IMG/VR virus record: IMGVR_UViG_3300005827_000092
Location: 1-37,469 of that record
Strand: one strand, 5' to 3'
From: a virus
DNA: 37,469 nucleotides
Shown here: positions 8,846 through 16,551 of the stretch, one piece after another
Layout: the number at the start of each line of letters is the position of its first letter
Position numbering within the stretch: the first letter of the stretch is position 1
Program-made: the position numbers and the translations under genes
The notes under the pieces: model-generated
What the model was told of the DNA's origin: nothing
What the model saw: the letters and a program-made list of their open reading frames with translations, nothing else
Database searches by the model: none

Positions 8846-11159
8846 TTTCAAGGGTGATGTTGGTGCCGATGTTCTGGCTGATAATTGGAACGATGAACCG
8901 CCCTTCGCTAATACCGTAGCTCCCAAGGGTGGCTGAGGATTGTCCGAGGACCTTCCCGGAGAACACATAGTTATACGTCTCTCGGCCAGCAGGGGTTACC
9001 TTGACCTTGAAGTATCCGGCATCGTCATAGTTGAAGGCCATCTTACGCAACTGCAGGCGACCTTCGGTATCCACCTTCTGGCCTCCACCAGCCGTAGGGG
9101 TCCTGACGACAACTGTGGAAAGCTGGTAGGTGAACACATAGCGGCGACCGAACGTATAGGTCCCACCAGTGATGTTCCCCGTAACCTTCGCGTTAGTCCC
9201 ATCCCAGGTCACGTTCAGGATCTCCCCGGGTTTAAGCGTTGGGTGAGTACGAACGACGAGTTGGTAGGTGCCTACGCTGGGGGTGTATCCCAAGCTGGTC
9301 AGGTTGATGTTGGTGAACCCAGAACTGAATGACACATCAGCAGAGCCAAGCTGAACCTTGCGATCCAGGTGAACGTTGTAAGGTTCGCTGGGACCAATGT
9401 CTCCCAAGGAAACCGTAGCCTTCTCCAGGAACACACCGTCGGACCTATTGATCACCAGGTACATATCCGAGCCAATGAAGTCCACATTCAGGATCGTAGA
9501 GTCAGAACCATAGGTCCACTTTGACCATGAACTCTGAAGCTTCTCATTGGCGTTGAAGAAGTACTTGTAGATATACAGGGTGGATGTATCTGCAGTAGAC
9601 AATGCAACCAGGATATCCTCGTTGACAGCCGTGGCAATCTTGTAGATACCCGAGGCTATGTACTGAGGAATGTGGGCAGTGATGTCAATGGCATCGTTGG
9701 CCTGGTTGTTCACATCCGGGAAGTACTCTCGGAATGCAGAGTTGGCTCCCTTGTCCACAGCGAAGTACACATTCTTCCCCACACCTACAGGCTTGGCAAT
9801 GATGTTGCAGGGGAATTCGGTCACCACATTGATGCCGATAGTCTTGGGGGACAGGATATCCCCCTGGTCAATCATGAACTGCGTCTGCTCAGAAAACAGA
9901 AGGAGTTGCTTGTTGAAGGGGACAGCATGCTTGAGAAGAGAAACCTTGGTGTGACTGGCGTTGACATCGATGGGGTCACTGTCCAGCAACTGGGTCACAG
10001 TGGTCCGCATGAAGCTGAAATACTCCCCAGCCTCAGAGAAGATCACAGCTTCATCTGCGAGAAGACCTAAGCGATTCCTGTAGAAGAAGATGTCCGACAG
10101 CGTTCGGCCAATGAATGATGGCAGAGGGTTCGACTCGGTATCTCCAACAAGCCTGGTCTTGTAGGTGGCCTGCTTGAAGGTGAAGGTGCCGTTAGACTCC
10201 CTGACTAACACATGGGGCATGGTAGACGCATCAAAGCCAGACACAATCCCAGGCTTTGGACACTCCTTCCAGACGCCAACACCAGTCGTACCATTCGTTG
10301 TTTGGAATTGTACGTAGTAGCTATCGAAGGGTGCGGTGCTCTGCTCACCGGCCCCTGTGCCTGTGATCTCTACGACAAACCCACTGACACTGGGGTTCGC
10401 AGGGAGATCGGCAAACTTCTGCAGCCGCCCTTTAATCGCCACCATCCCTCCGGAGTTAAAACCATCTTCAGTGGAGATAGTGAAATCTGTGGAGGTATTC
10501 TTGATATAGATTACCGAACCCGCAATTGAGAGGCTCCAGTTACCTGTGTTATATCCCCCAGTCACTAAATCAGTATAGAGTTGCTCTGCAATATTATCTG
10601 TAGAGATGTCATGGGTATGAGCTGCAGATGCTCCATCCGGTGTCGTAAAGCTAGCGACTAAAGTACCGTTGATATACACATTGTAATCTTTACCAAAGTT
10701 GCCAGCCTTGATGTTGATTAGGGCTTCATACGGACGGGCTGTAGTCGTCGCTGTGCCCGCAGCCGCAACCTTCGTCTTGTTCACAAGGAATGTATAGTCA
10801 GCTACGGTCACTGCAGAGAAGGCCGTGGAGGGTGTTGTGGCATTCAGGTAGACCTTGCCATTGGGAAAGGCCACGGTCTTCTCGACACCGTTGATATCAT
10901 AGACCTTCAGATCACCGTTGGTCAGAACCGTGATATACCGTTCTGCTGAGTCACGGTTGATCGTGTGGATGAAGCAGTTACCCAGAGGTGTGCTCTGGAT
11001 CTTCTTGAGGTGCTTCGTGGGTGGACGCTTCTTCAACCCCTGAGAGACAGTGGAAAGGCCATTCTCTTGGACTTCGCCCTGCGAGATCAGTCGAAGAGTA
11101 TAGGGTTGCTGCGAGACACCGTTGACAAAGTTAGGGATTGACGAAGAGATTAGTGCCAT
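8769..11159 (-). CDS. tail tubular protein B (T7 gp12-like nozzle)
   Basis: The 796-residue product matches T7 gp12 (794 residues). It opens with the family signature SSIPNFVNGVSQQPYTLRL and GLKKRPPTKHL. In T7 six copies form the tail nozzle below the gp11 ring. Internal blocks such as RNRLGLLADEAVIFSEAGEYFSF, split here at RNRLGLL and SEAGEYF, are typical of the family. It starts three bases after the gp11-like stop, with no strong ribosome site, so translation is probably coupled. Its 3' end runs into the possible start region of the gp13-like gene. Confidence 0.96.
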   Translation of the reverse strand: MALISSSIPNFVNGVSQQPYTLRLISQGEVQENGLSTVSQGLKKRPPTKHLKKIQSTPLGNCFIHTINRDSAERYITVLTNGDLKVYDINGVEKTVAFPNGKVYLNATTPSTAFSAVTVADYTFLVNKTKVAAAGTATTTARPYEALINIKAGNFGKDYNVYINGTLVASFTTPDGASAAHTHDISTDNIAEQLYTDLVTGGYNTGNWSLSIAGSVIYIKNTSTDFTISTEDGFNSGGMVAIKGRLQKFADLPANPSVSGFVVEITGTGAGEQSTAPFDSYYVQFQTTNGTTGVGVWKECPKPGIVSGFDASTMPHVLVRESNGTFTFKQATYKTRLVGDTESNPLPSFIGRTLSDIFFYRNRLGLLADEAVIFSEAGEYFSFMRTTVTQLLDSDPIDVNASHTKVSLLKHAVPFNKQLLLFSEQTQFMIDQGDILSPKTIGINVVTEFPCNIIAKPVGVGKNVYFAVDKGANSAFREYFPDVNNQANDAIDITAHIPQYIASGIYKIATAVNEDILVALSTADTSTLYIYKYFFNANEKLQSSWSKWTYGSDSTILNVDFIGSDMYLVINRSDGVFLEKATVSLGDIGPSEPYNVHLDRKVQLGSADVSFSSGFTNINLTSLGYTPSVGTYQLVVRTHPTLKPGEILNVTWDGTNAKVTGNITGGTYTFGRRYVFTYQLSTVVVRTPTAGGGQKVDTEGRLQLRKMAFNYDDAGYFKVKVTPAGRETYNYVFSGKVLGQSSATLGSYGISEGRFIVPIISQNIGTNITLENDSPLPSSFLSADWEGFYVKRSRPT

Positions 11160-11162
11160 AGT

Positions 11163-11750
11163 TTAACGATCAATAATCCGCATCACGGAGTAATTGCCTG
11201 TGAGAATGTTGTAGTCTCCCGTCCGTGCCTCATAACGACGCATCGAGCGCAATGCCGCAGCCTCGTCTTGGGCAGTAAAAGAGCCGAGCACGTTAGAGCC
11301 AACCACCCGCTGCTGGAATACTCTGGCAGCACGGACGGTAATGTAGTGACGAGCCGCCTGGGGCATCTCATTGAACTCCAGGAGAATCGTGAGATCAGCT
11401 TTAATGTCCTGCTGAAATTGGTAGGTCTTGTTCTTGCGGTCGTAGAGGCGGTTGCCGCGAATAGCTACATCGATATCGTTGCGGTCATACTCTGAGGCAT
11501 CAACCTCAATGCAGTTTGCTGGGACATAGATTTCCTTCGTGTCAACCGAAGGGGTAAGGACGAACTCGTAGTCCGTATTGAAATGCCAGCCCTCCTCCTG
11601 AACCTGAACAGAGACTTCAGCCAGGATCGAACGGGCGGTAACAGCATCGACTACGCCAGCCGCAGCATCAAGGGAGTTGATGGGGGACTCGCCGATGGTT
11701 CCCAACATAATGTTGATAGCATCTAATTCAGATGTAAGGGAAAGGGTCAT
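11163..11750 (-). CDS. tail tubular protein A (T7 gp11-like gatekeeper)
   Basis: The 195-residue product equals T7 gp11 (196 residues). It begins LTSELDAINIMLGTIGESP, the standard opening of this family, and contains FNTDYEFVLTP and EAAALRSMRRYEARTGDYN. In T7 a dodecamer forms the adaptor between portal and nozzle. The ATG is preceded by GAGAATGACCC. A hairpin with a T-rich tail lies just upstream (11762-11795), which may tune transcription into the tail genes. Confidence 0.95.
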   Translation of the reverse strand: MTLSLTSELDAINIMLGTIGESPINSLDAAAGVVDAVTARSILAEVSVQVQEEGWHFNTDYEFVLTPSVDTKEIYVPANCIEVDASEYDRNDIDVAIRGNRLYDRKNKTYQFQQDIKADLTILLEFNEMPQAARHYITVRAARVFQQRVVGSNVLGSFTAQDEAAALRSMRRYEARTGDYNILTGNYSVMRIIDR

Positions 11751-11761
11751 GGGTCATTCTC

Positions 11762-11795
11762 AAAATTAAAGTGAGGGGGATGTTTAGTCCCCCCC
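11762..11795 (-). terminator. terminator-like hairpin before tail tubular A
   Basis: On the minus strand GGGGGA pairs with TCCCCC around a seven-base loop, then TCACTTTAATTTT follows. The stem is strong but the T tract is interrupted, so partial termination or mRNA 3'-end protection of the upstream transcript is more likely than complete termination. Confidence 0.5.
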
Positions 11796-11822
11796 AGAAA
11801 GAACGTCACGTAGGTGTGGCGT

Positions 11823-11996
11823 TTAATTCCCACTAATCCAAGCATCCTGATATTCATCAGCATATGCTTGGAGCTGTGCTACCAGGTTTCCACCAATATC
11901 CTCGCACACAAGGGTTTGGTCAAACTGCTGGTCCGCGAATTCAACACGCACTGTATAGTACGGCTGAGATTCCAGTAGGATTGTGCAGGTAGCCAT
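11823..11996 (-). CDS. small hypothetical protein (57 aa) between structural gene and gp11
   Basis: ATG at 11996 opens a 57-residue frame beginning MATCTILLESQPYYTVRVEF and ending DEYQDAWISGN. It starts two bases downstream of the stop of the 542-residue structural gene, so translation is probably coupled; the upstream ribosome site is weak. The acidic C-terminus and beta-rich start give no family match that I recognise. T7 has no gene here, so this belongs to the extra capsid/tail-junction block of this phage. No signal peptide or membrane segment is seen. Confidence 0.7.
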   Translation of the reverse strand: MATCTILLESQPYYTVRVEFADQQFDQTLVCEDIGGNLVAQLQAYADEYQDAWISGN

Positions 11997-11998
11997 TT

Positions 11999-13627
11999 TT
12001 ACACCGTGCGCGAGAGTTTGACTTTGACCTGACCTGCAGCAACTGCAGTTGTGTCACTGTCCAGGACGCCACCCGTGATCGCAATGCCAAGTCCAAGCGG
12101 GAACCGGTAGCCGATGAATCCCGGGGAGAGCTCTGCAACTCCAGGAATTCCACTAACTGATGCCGGGAGGGCGATAATCATTTCGGGAACATCCGTACCA
12201 ACGGTTGGTGCCGTGGCCTTGTTGTAGAGCTTCACATAGGCCGCTACTGTACCAATGTTGGTAGCGTATAGAGCCTGCAATCCGCTTGTTCCGGTGGAGA
12301 CGAGCGAACCATTGGTCGATGCCACAGAGTTGATGAAGATAGGCGTGGCAGGAGCTGCAGGAGTACCCGCCGTGGTGACGGTACCAACCGTGGTGACGGT
12401 ACCAACCGTGGTAACAGTACCGCTGGACACAGTCACTGCACCAATAGCTGCCGTACTTGCCACCAGCCGGGCGCCAATGGCCTGACCTTCAACAGTTTGT
12501 CCCCGGCCTGCAGTGATCTCAGCAGTGAGTTCAGCATAGTCCTGGCAGTTCGAGAACTGGAACTGCATGGTCACAGCCGTAGGTGCAGAAGCCAGCGCAA
12601 CACGGCCCGAGCCTAAAACATAAGTTCCAGCAAAGGTGGTTCCAGTCAGCTCGATAGTGTTAGCGTCCACTACCGAGATCGTGTAGTTTCCACGGACCTC
12701 TGCAGCACCGTTCAACACACCATTCAAAGACTCAACCCATACCTGAGGCGTACCTGTGTAACCGTGGGCAGCGGAGGTAAGGCGGATGACACCTCCCGTA
12801 CCTGCAACAGCTCCCGTGATGCTACGCCAAGCAGCGTGGTTCATCGAACGAATGCGGAGCTTATAGACAGAAGATGGATCAGGAATCTGCTGGTGACGAA
12901 CGTAGCTATTGGTACGACCAGTGGTGGAATCAATAGTGCGGCTGTGGAAGTAAGCCTCGTCAGAGAAGGGTTCCAATTCCAGGATGGAGTATGTGGCTGT
13001 GCTTACGATTGTAGTAGCAGTAGACGCCAGGGGAACAAGGCCTCCGTTTTGCACGTAGTACAGCATCTGGGTAGCAGTGGTTGAAGCTGCACCCCCAATG
13101 TCCAGCTGGATACAGTGGCGTCCATCTGGAATCCCTGTACCTGGGTTCACAGACACCGCTTCGATGATCTGATGGTTTGATGCATGGCGCGTGTTCTGGA
13201 CGCCAAACATGGCCCTGAAGGGGATCGTGAAGGTTTCCTTAGAGAGCATCTCAACGAAACCGCCAGCAGTAGTGCCAGAGGAGACCGTAAGTACGCCGCC
13301 TGAATTAGCTGCAGTTGATCCGCCGCTCTGGACAAGATCCCATACTTCTTCGATGGGACGGGTGAAGCTGTCTCGCCACTTTTTCTGGACCGACTTGACC
13401 TTGAACATCTCGTCCGCGGGATCATACCCAGGCTGTGGAGTCCAATCTGGGAGATCAATGCTTACCACGGAGTTCAGTGCGGGGGCGGAAGCCAGGGTTA
13501 CGGAGACGGCATCTTGAGCCGCAATAGGGACCGCCACGCCGTTAACCGTGACTGACACGGAGCCGGTGTGGGCAGGGACACTGAAGCGCGTCGTTACGCC
13601 ATCACCAAATCCACTGATTGAAGACAT
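11999..13627 (-). CDS. virion structural protein (decoration or fibre-like), unknown
   Basis: The frame extends upstream to 13657, but ATG 13627 is preferred: it has AGGATTATATT upstream and begins MSSISGFGDGVTTRFSVP. The first ~65 residues (GDGVTTRFSVP then VSVTVNGVAV) resemble the pattern at the start of the tail fibre in this window (GNGSTTNYTFSFP then VRVNG). The middle (about 90-300) is beta-rich. A valine/threonine repeat near residues 402-419 links to a C-terminal domain with FIGYRFPLGLGIAITGG and DSDTTAVAAGQV, a pattern I associate with phage decoration proteins. It lies between capsid and gp11, where T7 has nothing. Function inferred only: head decoration or accessory fibre. Confidence 0.75.
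   Translation of the reverse strand: MSSISGFGDGVTTRFSVPAHTGSVSVTVNGVAVPIAAQDAVSVTLASAPALNSVVSIDLPDWTPQPGYDPADEMFKVKSVQKKWRDSFTRPIEEVWDLVQSGGSTAANSGGVLTVSSGTTAGGFVEMLSKETFTIPFRAMFGVQNTRHASNHQIIEAVSVNPGTGIPDGRHCIQLDIGGAASTTATQMLYYVQNGGLVPLASTATTIVSTATYSILELEPFSDEAYFHSRTIDSTTGRTNSYVRHQQIPDPSSVYKLRIRSMNHAAWRSITGAVAGTGGVIRLTSAAHGYTGTPQVWVESLNGVLNGAAEVRGNYTISVVDANTIELTGTTFAGTYVLGSGRVALASAPTAVTMQFQFSNCQDYAELTAEITAGRGQTVEGQAIGARLVASTAAIGAVTVSSGTVTTVGTVTTVGTVTTAGTPAAPATPIFINSVASTNGSLVSTGTSGLQALYATNIGTVAAYVKLYNKATAPTVGTDVPEMIIALPASVSGIPGVAELSPGFIGYRFPLGLGIAITGGVLDSDTTAVAAGQVKVKLSRTV
12371..12424 (-). repeat. 18-bp tandem repeat, three units, in structural gene
   Basis: The plus strand reads two identical 18-base units beginning CGTGGTGACGGTACC and a third, diverged unit. 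The repeat encodes repeated TV/TT/VG residues in the linker before the C-terminal domain of the 542-residue structural protein. An 18-base unit keeps the frame, so copy number can change without breaking the protein. Confidence 0.85.
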
Positions 13628-13642
13628 ATAATATAATCCTAT

Positions 13643-13679
13643 AAAAAAAAGGGTCACCCTAAGTTAATAGAGTGACCCT
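13643..13679 (-). terminator. intrinsic terminator after major capsid gene
   Basis: On the minus strand AGGGTCAC pairs perfectly with GTGACCCT, followed by eight T residues. It lies just downstream of the capsid stop at 13695, the same place as the T7 late terminator after gene 10. The following structural and tail genes would be reached by read-through, which fits the need for far more capsid than tail protein. Confidence 0.9.
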
Positions 13680-13694
13680 AGTATTGTGCCTAGA

Positions 13695-14483
13695 TTAGGC
13701 GGTCTTCAGTTCAACAGCGCAAGCAGGACGAAGGACGCCATGGCCCATCGCGTACTTAGCGACCATCAGGGTGCCCTGACGGCGGATGTCGTACTCAGAT
13801 TCCATTGCCAGATCCAGCAGCTTGACGGTACCGACAGCTTCCTTGGTAGCAACCACACCGACGGTGTTGGTGAATGCACCGGCGTACTTGTTGCCAGTGC
13901 CAGCTTCCAGAGTGCCGTTGGCAATCGTGAGGCCGAAAGGAGCGTGGGTCGTCTTGACGATCTCGATGCCCGCAACACGCAGCACCTTGCCATCGCTATA
14001 GACGCCAGCACCGCCCCAATCCTTGTTCATGATCTTGGTGTTCTGAGCAAGCAGGTAGTAAGCAGCGGGGTTCAAGAAGGCAGTGCGACCATCTTCGGTC
14101 ACATTGTTCTCGTCCAGCTTCTGAGCGGCCTTGAACAGTGAGCCAACCAAGGCCTCACCAGTCGCGTCCGAGAGCATGGTAGCGGAAGTCACCGAGCCAC
14201 CAGCGGGATCGCCGGTAACAGGGGCAGAGCCACGGGCAGCCAGGATAGCCAACTGCAGGAGCTGCTTGTCCTTGGCATAAGCCAGGGCGCGGCCGATCTG
14301 CTCGCTGTACGGGGCACGAACGTCATAGTGGTTCATGGCCTCGTCGATGTTGGCGAGGAAGGCGTGAGAGATCAGCAGATCGTCAATGGTCAGCACGATC
14401 TCGTTGTGAGGAACGGTCAAGCCGTTGATCTCAGCACCAGGAACATGGTACTCGGCGGAAATCTTGCCGAGAATAGGGAACTG
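13695..14483 (-). CDS. major capsid protein, exon 2
   Basis: This is the second exon, 262 codons plus stop, beginning at CAG 14483 (QFPILGKISAEYHVPG). It joins exon 1 at 15003 exactly after the Ala codon, giving a 317-residue protein; T7 gp10A has 345. T7 gp10 motifs are present: EDAMNHYDVR-like DEAMNHYDVRAPYSEQ, SAVGTVKLRDLAL-like EAVGTVKLLDLAM, and IAKYAMGHGGLRP-like VAKYAMGHGVLRPAC. The frame is closed by the intron upstream, so simple gene callers will start it falsely near TTG 14420. No slippery site for a 10B-type frameshift product was seen near the stop. Terminator at 13643 follows. Confidence 0.93.
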   Translation of the reverse strand, partial: QFPILGKISAEYHVPGAEINGLTVPHNEIVLTIDDLLISHAFLANIDEAMNHYDVRAPYSEQIGRALAYAKDKQLLQLAILAARGSAPVTGDPAGGSVTSATMLSDATGEALVGSLFKAAQKLDENNVTEDGRTAFLNPAAYYLLAQNTKIMNKDWGGAGVYSDGKVLRVAGIEIVKTTHAPFGLTIANGTLEAGTGNKYAGAFTNTVGVVATKEAVGTVKLLDLAMESEYDIRRQGTLMVAKYAMGHGVLRPACAVELKTA

Positions 14484-15002
14484 CTTCCCTTGTTATCTCC
14501 AATTGCTTGGAGTGTCGGACTATACCTTAATCCATTCGATAGCGCGGTTAAGCGCAGTCGGGCAGTCTTTGAATAAGCCTAAGCCTGTATTGCAGTTTGT
14601 ACATAGTAGCCCACGGATCTGACCAGTTGAATGGTTGTGATCCACAGCGAACCTCTTGTACCTTTTTGAATACAGTCTTGATTGACATATTCCACACTTG
14701 CCATCCTGTGAGTGATACATCTCCCAGTACTGAGATTCAGTGACTCCAAGCGACTTCTCACGGGTCTTGATGATCCTGCAGGATTTGCAGTGTGAATCAA
14801 GGCGACCGTTGAAGTCTTTCTTGTAGTACTCAGTTTCTGGTTTGCTGATGTTACAGCAGTCACAGGCTTTTGTGGATTCTCCGTGTCTAGTCTCTACACC
14901 TTCTCGCGTACTGCGAAGTCTTGGCTCGGTATTGCCCACGTGGGGTTTCACCGAATTTACGGAGTGATTAGAGTCGGCCCAGTTCATATTGTGAATGGGT
15001 CA
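14484..15002 (-). ncRNA. group I self-splicing intron in the capsid gene
   Basis: Intron of 519 nt on the minus strand. P1: exon end GTCGGCT (15009-15003) pairs with GGCCGAC (14979-14973), giving the required U-G at the splice site. P10: GAACTG (14985-14980), directly next to P1, pairs with exon 2 CAGTTC. P3: CTCCGT (14964-14959) with ACGGAG (14884-14879). P4: TCGGT with ACCGA; P5: CCCAC with GTGGG; P6: TCGC with GCGA. P7: R element AGAGACTAGAC near 14886-14896 and S element AAGGTATAGTCC near 14516-14527, matching the group IA consensus. P9: CTCCAA-GCAA-TTGGAG (14512-14497), a GNRA-type loop. The last intron base is G, as required. The endonuclease ORF occupies the P8 region. Confidence 0.95.
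14520..14987 (-). CDS. intron-encoded HNH / endonuclease VII-like homing endonuclease
   Basis: Frame of up to 155 residues within the intron. CDCCN and CKSC form a probable zinc site, then CGICQSRL and the catalytic block FAVDHNHSTGQIRGLLCTNC followed by NTGLGLFKDC. This is the endonuclease VII-type HNH pattern. ATG 14987 overlaps the guide sequence of the intron; core P3-P7 elements lie within the first ~35 codons, so the true start may be a later GTG (14948 or 14939) or a non-canonical codon near 14875. The stop (14520-14522) lies inside the S half of P7. It probably cuts intronless capsid genes at the conserved SGKSA-QFP site to spread the intron. A free-standing relative is at 29589-30029. 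Confidence 0.88.
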   Translation of the reverse strand: MNWADSNHSVNSVKPHVGNTEPRLRSTREGVETRHGESTKACDCCNISKPETEYYKKDFNGRLDSHCKSCRIIKTREKSLGVTESQYWEMYHSQDGKCGICQSRLYSKRYKRFAVDHNHSTGQIRGLLCTNCNTGLGLFKDCPTALNRAIEWIKV

Positions 15003-15167
15003 AGCCGACTTGCCGGAAGAAATCGAACGCTCCATGAAGCGGCCTGCCGTAACAGTAGCCTCTTCGAAAGCAGTCAGAACTTCACCAGCGAAAACTTTAA
15101 GGAACAGAGCCTTGACGTCGCCGGTCGTATTTGCCTGACCGGAACGGGAAACAGTAGCATTAGCCAT
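15003..15167 (-). CDS. major capsid protein, exon 1
   Basis: First exon, 55 codons from ATG 15167 (MANATVSRSGQANTTGDVKA). LFLKVFAGEVLTAFEEATVT and RFMERSISSGKSA match the T7 gp10 start, where the sequence continues QFPVLG, exactly what exon 2 supplies. Without splicing, the frame reads a TGA immediately after GCT (15002-15000), giving a 55-residue truncated product. The insertion is therefore in one of the most conserved stretches of the T7-type capsid. The ribosome site is weak (GAGATATATTTAAA); the long leader upstream may compensate. Confidence 0.93.
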
Positions 15168-15405
15168 TTTAAATATATCTCGTGTAGAGTTAAGAAAGGT
15201 TGAGCAACCTCCTAGAACCCGACACACATTCACACAGAGTTGTCCACCGCAGCGGGCTAAGGTCGTGTAATCAGTTCTTAGAATTGCAAGTCCACCGCAA
15301 AGAATGCAGTGTGGAACATCTTAAATACTACAGAGAGGTGCCGGTCTCTTCCCGGCTGTCAGACGTCTTTCCGTGACGACAACGTTCCTAAGGTAGTAGG
15401 ATCTA
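15168..15405 (-). other. non-coding leader between holin-like gene and capsid
   Basis: No gene is seen in these 238 bases. It holds a GCCGG/CCGGC hairpin (15340-15356), two copies of GCGGTGGAC about 45 bases apart, and GGTTGCTCAACC (15198-15209), a perfect five-base hairpin that shares GGTTGC and CAA with the proposed phage promoter motif but lacks its TTGGA end. By position it is where T7 has its strongest late promoter and an RNase III site. Which element acts as promoter is not clear. Confidence 0.5.
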
Positions 15406-15567
15406 TTAGTCCTTTGAGAAAATCCCAACCAGACCAGCAAGGCCAGTGCCTGCGGTCACGATGGGGGTAATCATCTCAGGAGCGATGCCAACACCAAGAG
15501 ATGTCAGCAGCAATATAAAGCCTCTCCAAGTAGACGCTTCTTGGAGGCGTTCAATAACGTATTTCAT
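15406..15567 (-). CDS. holin-like small membrane protein (53 aa)
   Basis: ATG 15567, with AAGGACAACT upstream, opens a 53-residue frame: MKYVIERLQEASTWRGFI then LLLTSLGVGIAPE and ITPIVTAGTGLAGLVGIFSKD. The short amphipathic start with STWRG, two hydrophobic segments (about 17-30 and 33-49) and charged C-terminal KD resemble a family of small phage holins with a shared RLxExSTWRG opening. Such proteins open the inner membrane to release the endolysin at lysis. Its place between scaffold and capsid is unusual, since the T7 holin follows the tail fibre. A second holin may exist beyond the left edge. Confidence 0.75.
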   Translation of the reverse strand: MKYVIERLQEASTWRGFILLLTSLGVGIAPEMITPIVTAGTGLAGLVGIFSKD

Positions 15568-15575
15568 AGTTGTCC

Positions 15576-16364
15576 TTAGATTACATTTGATCGTGCCAAC
15601 TTGGACTGGACCTTTGCACGGAATGCAGGGTCTGCCTTGTACAGCGGATCTTTCATGGCAGCGGTAACCTGCGCCATGGATTCATATACATCACCAGTAC
15701 TGCCCGCACTCTGGCCACCCAAGAGACGCTTAGGGTCTGACCCATTCGCCCTCTCGAACTTGGCCCCGAGGCCCAGAGCAGCCAGCTTGGCCTGATCCGC
15801 ATTACCCGAGGACACTGCAGCGTTGTACGCAGCGATCTCCTGAGGGGTCAGGCTGGCCTTGGCCCAGGCGGTGATCTCAGAATACTTCTCTGCGCCACCT
15901 ACCTCAGACATGATGTCAGTCTCGAATCGAGCTGCTACTGCACGTTGGCCGTCAATGTACTGGTCAACGATCTGGCGGGAGTAACCTGCCTTGCTCAGCT
16001 TCTCATAGCTCTCTGCGGACAGCTCACCTCTCTGGGCGAACTCAGAGGAGAAGTCCTGGAGATCCAGGCCCTTGTCTGCCAGAGCAGCCTGTGGATCAGC
16101 GGGAGGCGTAACTGCAGGATCTACCGCAGGAGGATCGGCAGGCTTAGCCTTGCCCAGCTTGGACTCCAGTTCGGCGTAGGCCTTGGCCATATCCTCAGGA
16201 GACTTGAACTTCTCCGGGAGCCACTGGGGGCGATCCTCAGGGGGAGTACCTTCAGTTCCCTCGATGGGAGGATTGGAGGCCGCATCGACCTTATCAATCA
16301 TCTTCTGATCATGATCCTCCGGGGCAGCCGGGGGAGTACTCTGAATAACTACAGTATCAACCAT
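15576..16364 (-). CDS. capsid assembly scaffold protein (T7 gp9-like)
   Basis: The 262-residue product lies between portal and capsid as in T7 (gp9, 307 residues). It is acidic and proline-rich at the N-terminus (STPPAAPEDHD, GTPPEDRPQWLPEKFKSPED), with the WLPEKFKSPED block frequent in phage scaffolds. A helical middle follows, and a basic C-terminus (RAKVQSKLARSNVI) of the kind that contacts the shell. AGGAAACCA precedes the ATG. It acts during procapsid assembly and leaves the mature head. Confidence 0.92.
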   Translation of the reverse strand: MVDTVVIQSTPPAAPEDHDQKMIDKVDAASNPPIEGTEGTPPEDRPQWLPEKFKSPEDMAKAYAELESKLGKAKPADPPAVDPAVTPPADPQAALADKGLDLQDFSSEFAQRGELSAESYEKLSKAGYSRQIVDQYIDGQRAVAARFETDIMSEVGGAEKYSEITAWAKASLTPQEIAAYNAAVSSGNADQAKLAALGLGAKFERANGSDPKRLLGGQSAGSTGDVYESMAQVTAAMKDPLYKADPAFRAKVQSKLARSNVI

Positions 16365-16374
16365 TGGTTTCCTA

Positions 16375-16551
16375 TTAGTAGTCCGTCAAAATAACGCCGT
16401 TGGCAAATACGCGAACGGCTCTTGCTTTAGGATCTACTGTAAATTTAATTTTGTCTGCACCCTCACCAAAATACTCGATCTTGGGACCCCCAGAATCCTT
16501 AGGAATCTTAGGGGGTTTAGGGGCAGCACTAGCTGGGTTAGCGTTAGCCAC
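16375..16551 (-). CDS. small hypothetical protein (58 aa) between portal and scaffold
   Basis: GTG 16551 overlaps the portal stop by eight bases and has AAGGAGCACCTG just upstream, a strong ribosome site that lies in the portal's last codons. The product begins MANANPASAAPKPPKIPKDS, a proline/lysine-rich tail, then a short beta-like unit (IEYFGEGADKIKFTVDP, AVRVFANGVILTDY). I do not recognise a family. Position suggests a minor head protein or assembly factor. It ends 11 bases before the scaffold start, so the three genes are co-translated. Confidence 0.7.
   Translation of the reverse strand: MANANPASAAPKPPKIPKDSGGPKIEYFGEGADKIKFTVDPKARAVRVFANGVILTDY

Noticed and set aside
15187-15210. GGTTGCTCAACC before the capsid gene as a fifth promoter copy
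   Set aside because: It shares only GGTTGC and CAA with the motif and lacks TTGGA; it is equally well a simple hairpin. Mentioned under the leader region only.
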